This document shows positions 62,802 through 64,000 of a stretch of 64,000 nucleotides of DNA, piece after piece. Under the pieces are notes generated by a model, which saw only the letters and a program-made list of their open reading frames with translations, ran no database searches and was not told the DNA's origin. The stretch lies in contig CBDEUL010000008.1 in assembly GCA_965243265.1 (NCBI GenBank), forward strand, positions 118,786-182,785. Direction: 5' to 3'. The translations under genes and the position numbers were made by a program. The DNA is from Flavicella sp965243265 (GTDB lineage: Bacteria; Bacteroidota; Bacteroidia; Flavobacteriales; Flavobacteriaceae). Position 1 is the first letter of the stretch; each line of letters opens with the position of its first letter.

Positions 62802-63479
62802 ATGAGCGACATCTACGGAGAAGCATTGTTAGATTTTCAGAACAATGCTTATACAGAAGACATCACCACTATATCTTCCATAACCGAAGACGATGTTTTA
62901 CCCTTACCTTATCTTTTTAGAAAACACAAAGAAATGCCTTTGATTGAACAAAAGGCCTTAGAACTTTGCAAAGGAAAAATTTTAGATATTGGAGCTGGAG
63001 CTGGTAGCCACTCTTTGCATCTGATAAAAACAAACAAAAGCGTAACAGCTATTGACATATCTAAAGGCGCCATAGAGGTATGCAAACAAAGAGGTATTCA
63101 AAACGCTCTAGTACAAGATATTTGGAATTTAAAAGACCAAAAATTTGACACCTTACTTGCATTGATGAATGGAACTGGAATATGTGGAAAATTAGAAAAC
63201 TTAGGTCCTTTTTTGCTACATCTAAAAAGCTTACTTTCTAAAAACGGACAAATATTAATTGATTCTTCTGATATCATTTACATGTTTGAAGATGAAAATG
63301 GTGAGCACTGGATCAATGCTGACACGGCTTATTATGGAGAAATAGATTTTCAAATGAGCTACAAAAACAAAAAAACAGCAACTTTTGATTGGCTTTATGT
63401 AGATTACAACACACTACAACGTTGTGCCAATTATAACGGATTGAATTGTGAATTAATTACCGAAGGGGAAACACTATGA
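62802..63479 (+). CDS. Class I SAM-dependent methyltransferase
   Basis: 225 residues as read. SAM-binding motif I KILDIGAGAGSHSLHLI (~62-78), motif II VTAIDISKGAIEVCKQRG, and motif IV FDTLLALMNGTGICGK. The last residues (TEGETL) look like a frameshifted tail: dropping one A at 63469-63471 gives EGEHYDYLAKLSL, the ending I expect for this family, with a stop at 63508-63510 just before the next ATG. Substrate unknown. It has its own promoter. Confidence 0.85.
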   Translation: MSDIYGEALLDFQNNAYTEDITTISSITEDDVLPLPYLFRKHKEMPLIEQKALELCKGKILDIGAGAGSHSLHLIKTNKSVTAIDISKGAIEVCKQRGIQNALVQDIWNLKDQKFDTLLALMNGTGICGKLENLGPFLLHLKSLLSKNGQILIDSSDIIYMFEDENGEHWINADTAYYGEIDFQMSYKNKKTATFDWLYVDYNTLQRCANYNGLNCELITEGETL

Positions 63480-63511
63480 TTACCTTGCAAAACTTAGCTT
63501 ACTAGCATAAT

Positions 63512-64000
63512 ATGAAAAAAATATTTTTACTTTTTACGCTTCTTACAAACCTTTCAATAATAGCTCAAGAAAACTATACTCAAGAAATTGAAGCCTATCA
63601 AAAGGACCTTAACAAACAGTATCAAAAATACGACTCTCCTCTTTTAAAAGAAGACAGAGCTGTTTTTAAAGCATTGCCCTTTTTCCCTATCAACACAAAT
63701 TACAAAGTAATAGCAACTGTAAAAAGAACTCCAGAAGCTCCTCTGTTTTTAATGGGTACTACAACAAACAGAAAACCTTTGTATCAAAAATATGCAGAAC
63801 TAACTTTTACTATTAAAGGAAATGAAGTAACGTTAAATCTATACCAAAGTCAAGAATCTAAACACAGTTTTAAATACAAAACTTACTTGTTTTTACCTTT
63901 TAAAGACCTTACCAACGGAAAAGAAACTTATTATGGAGGGCGTTTTATAGATGTAAAAACTACAGATATAAAAGACAACAAACTGGTACTAGACTTTAAC
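63512..64000 (+). CDS. DUF1684 family exported protein (3' end outside window)
   Basis: 163 codons are visible. Signal peptide MKKIFLLFTLLTNLSIIAQ. The mature part contains LLKEDRAVFKALPFFPI and KTYLFLPFKDLTNGKETYYG with GGRFIDV following, the hallmark of DUF1684. Some family members are annotated as exported or lipoproteins in Bacteroidota; the function is unknown. The gene starts one base after the corrected end of the methyltransferase gene, suggesting co-transcription. The frame is open to the window edge. Confidence 0.85.
   Translation, partial: MKKIFLLFTLLTNLSIIAQENYTQEIEAYQKDLNKQYQKYDSPLLKEDRAVFKALPFFPINTNYKVIATVKRTPEAPLFLMGTTTNRKPLYQKYAELTFTIKGNEVTLNLYQSQESKHSFKYKTYLFLPFKDLTNGKETYYGGRFIDVKTTDIKDNKLVLDFN

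Noticed and set aside
1..64000. tRNA, rRNA or CRISPR arrays
   Set aside because: No T-loop-like GGTTCGAATCC stretches with flanking stems and no regularly spaced direct repeats were seen on reading both strands.

Overview
The window looks like a chromosome segment of a Flavobacteriia/Flavobacteriaceae bacterium. It is AT-rich, promoters follow the Bacteroidota TTTG...TAnnTTTG pattern, and there are almost no Shine-Dalgarno sequences. Typical flavobacterial gene sets are present: a menaquinone cluster, split MetH, an AK-HSD fusion, BamD next to omega and CoaBC, DUF4835, DUF6913 and DUF2061. I see no prophage, transposase, CRISPR array, rRNA or tRNA. It reads as core chromosome with a few lineage-specific insertions.

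Layout. (1) 1-4.2 kb: the end of a TPR-bearing protein, then a minus-strand menaquinone operon (hotdog thioesterase, isochorismate synthase, MenD, short S1/winged-helix protein). (2) 4.2-6.5 kb: a pRiA4b ORF-3-like protein, a kinase-like orphan and thioredoxin. (3) 6.5-14.3 kb: metF and a two-gene MetH on the minus strand, separated by three plus-strand genes (two unknown, one RsgA-type GTPase). (4) 14.5-16.3 kb: an oxidoreductase and a lipoprotein. (5) 16.4-25.3 kb: a long assimilatory sulfate reduction operon (DUF2061, cysH, cysD, cysN, sulfite reductase with HEPN tail, siroheme synthesis, ferredoxin reductase, ferredoxin) with an Rrf2 regulator upstream. (6) 25.3-26.8 kb: two exported Cys-rich small proteins and a beta-barrel protein. 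(7) 26.8-34.9 kb: metZ, thrA, metX, metY and metK. (8) 35-42 kb: a frameshifted SF1 helicase, FtsB-like protein, methylmalonyl-CoA mutase small subunit, a severely reduced large-subunit-like protein and a glycosyltransferase. (9) 42-53.6 kb: housekeeping genes (fabI, recN, coaBC, rpoZ, bamD, dapA, clpS, prmA, tpiA, TlpA-like, an orphan ABC permease). (10) 53.7-61.9 kb: pyrF, BtuF-like, CDF transporter, esterase, ABC-F, VF530, dus, rlmF, DUF5522. (11) 62-64 kb: a 33-residue metallothionein-like peptide, a frameshifted SigZ-type sigma factor, a methyltransferase and the start of a DUF1684 protein.

How it fits together. About half of the window makes reduced sulfur and methionine: sulfate to sulfide (cys operon), aspartate to activated homoserine (thrA, metX), sulfide capture (metY, metZ), methylation (metF, metH) and SAM (metK). 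Control of the last part is the most striking feature. Within about 2 kb, metX carries a SAM-I riboswitch, metK carries a SAM-II riboswitch, and metY is preceded by a Met/Cys-containing 24-codon leader ORF followed by a terminator. Part of that leader ORF can pair with the terminator's 5' arm, which is the design of ribosome-mediated attenuation.

Other points worth a second look: the degenerate mutase large subunit, tiny Cys-rich peptides, several apparent +1 frameshifts in homopolymer runs (36.7 kb and 62.2-63.5 kb), and a kinase-like conserved orphan beside trxA. All assignments are from reading the sequence and family knowledge; no database search was run.
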